DNA from: Leguminivora glycinivorella
Lineage: Eukaryota; Arthropoda; Insecta; Lepidoptera; Tortricidae
Direction of reading: 5' to 3'
NCBI RefSeq assembly: GCF_023078275.1
Contig: NC_062975.1
Coordinates: 21,916,641-21,980,640, forward strand
Length of the DNA stretch: 64,000 nucleotides
Shown: piece after piece, positions 63,641 through 64,000 of the stretch
How the letters are laid out: the number at the start of each line of letters is the position of its first letter
Position numbering within the stretch: the first letter of the stretch is position 1
The notes under the pieces: generated by a model
What the model saw: only the letters and a program-made list of their open reading frames with translations
Told to the model about the DNA's origin: nothing
Database searches by the model: none
Program-made: the position numbers and the translations under genes

Positions 63641-64000
63641 TTGTAATGAAATGGCGTACTAGAAATTTGTTTGTTGATTTTATACTTTGTGTCCAAGATT
63701 TGTGTGAAATAATGTGTATGTCGTACTTTTTTTCCTCCTGCTGCAAATATCAAGGATGACATTTTCACTTACATGTCCGGATACATTCTATTAATAAGAA
63801 ACCTTATGTTTTCAAGACCATTATGTTCTATTAATTTTTAATTACTTTAAAAAGCCATTTCCGGTTTGCTCTCTGTCAACCTAACACGCTCCTCCTCGCT
63901 TCGCTCGTCGTCGCACCTAAACTGACCCTGTCACACACGAGTTTTCTGTTACAATGCTAATAAAATTATTACATTACATTTATGCCTTGTAATATTTATT
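63641..64000. other. Unassigned right end of window
   Basis: AT-rich. A short stretch, CTCCTCCTCGCTTCGCTCGT near 63890-63910, is like ends of some lepidopteran repeats. No gene seen. Confidence 0.35.

Overview
The window looks like a nuclear genome segment from an insect, most likely a moth or butterfly. It is AT-rich, its genes are split into short exons with GT-AG introns, and it is crowded with repeat types familiar from Lepidoptera: two tRNA-headed SINE families, Helitron-like repeats bounded by CTAG, a CCCCCGACGCAAAAACG repeat with TGTC tracts, RTE and CR1/Jockey LINE pieces, hAT elements with 8-bp target duplications, TTAA-flanked elements, and dozens of palindromic MITEs. There is no bacterial gene organisation, CRISPR array or free-standing tRNA/rRNA gene.

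Three host genes can be rebuilt exon by exon. (1) Arl8, a lysosomal Arf-like GTPase, + strand, five exons from 8656 to 25709, 187 aa, complete. (2) cGLR-A, - strand, five coding exons from 51848 down to 44619, 511 aa. (3) cGLR-B, + strand, seven coding exons from 54394 to 62673, 427 aa. Genes 2 and 3 are paralogues of the Mab-21/cGAS-like receptor family. They are arranged head to head with about 2.5 kb between start codons, and both keep the Gly-Ser loop and all three acidic catalytic positions. A fourth possible gene is only glimpsed as two candidate exons at 3654-4123.

Layout: 1-3140 is a large foldback element. 3141-8239 is mostly featureless apart from the candidate exons, a hairpin and a GC-rich patch. 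8240-25710 is Arl8 with repeat-filled introns (a 2.6 kb hAT element, a 120-bp minisatellite, nested MITEs, a degraded RTE LINE). 25710-44600 is intergenic, with a composite palindrome at 32205-32615, a nearly complete LINE at 33121-37556 inserted into a MITE, and a run of palindromic elements at 39378-40227. 44600-62700 is the cGLR pair. 62700-64000 holds LINE debris and an odd array of short CCCAAA-type phrases.

If active, the two receptors would sense nucleic acid (dsRNA for characterised insect relatives) and make a cyclic dinucleotide that signals through STING to an NF-kB response. That role comes from family knowledge and is not shown by this DNA. The most unusual structure is a recurring pattern in all three genes: pieces of an exon, usually its 3' end with its splice donor, are copied into the intron just downstream. 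There are eight 103-bp units after Arl8 exon 4, four 76-77 bp mini-exons plus a fragment after cGLR-B exon 6, a short copy after cGLR-B exon 4, and one decayed copy after each of cGLR-A exons 2, 3 and 4. All calls come from reading the sequence; no database search or transcript data was available.
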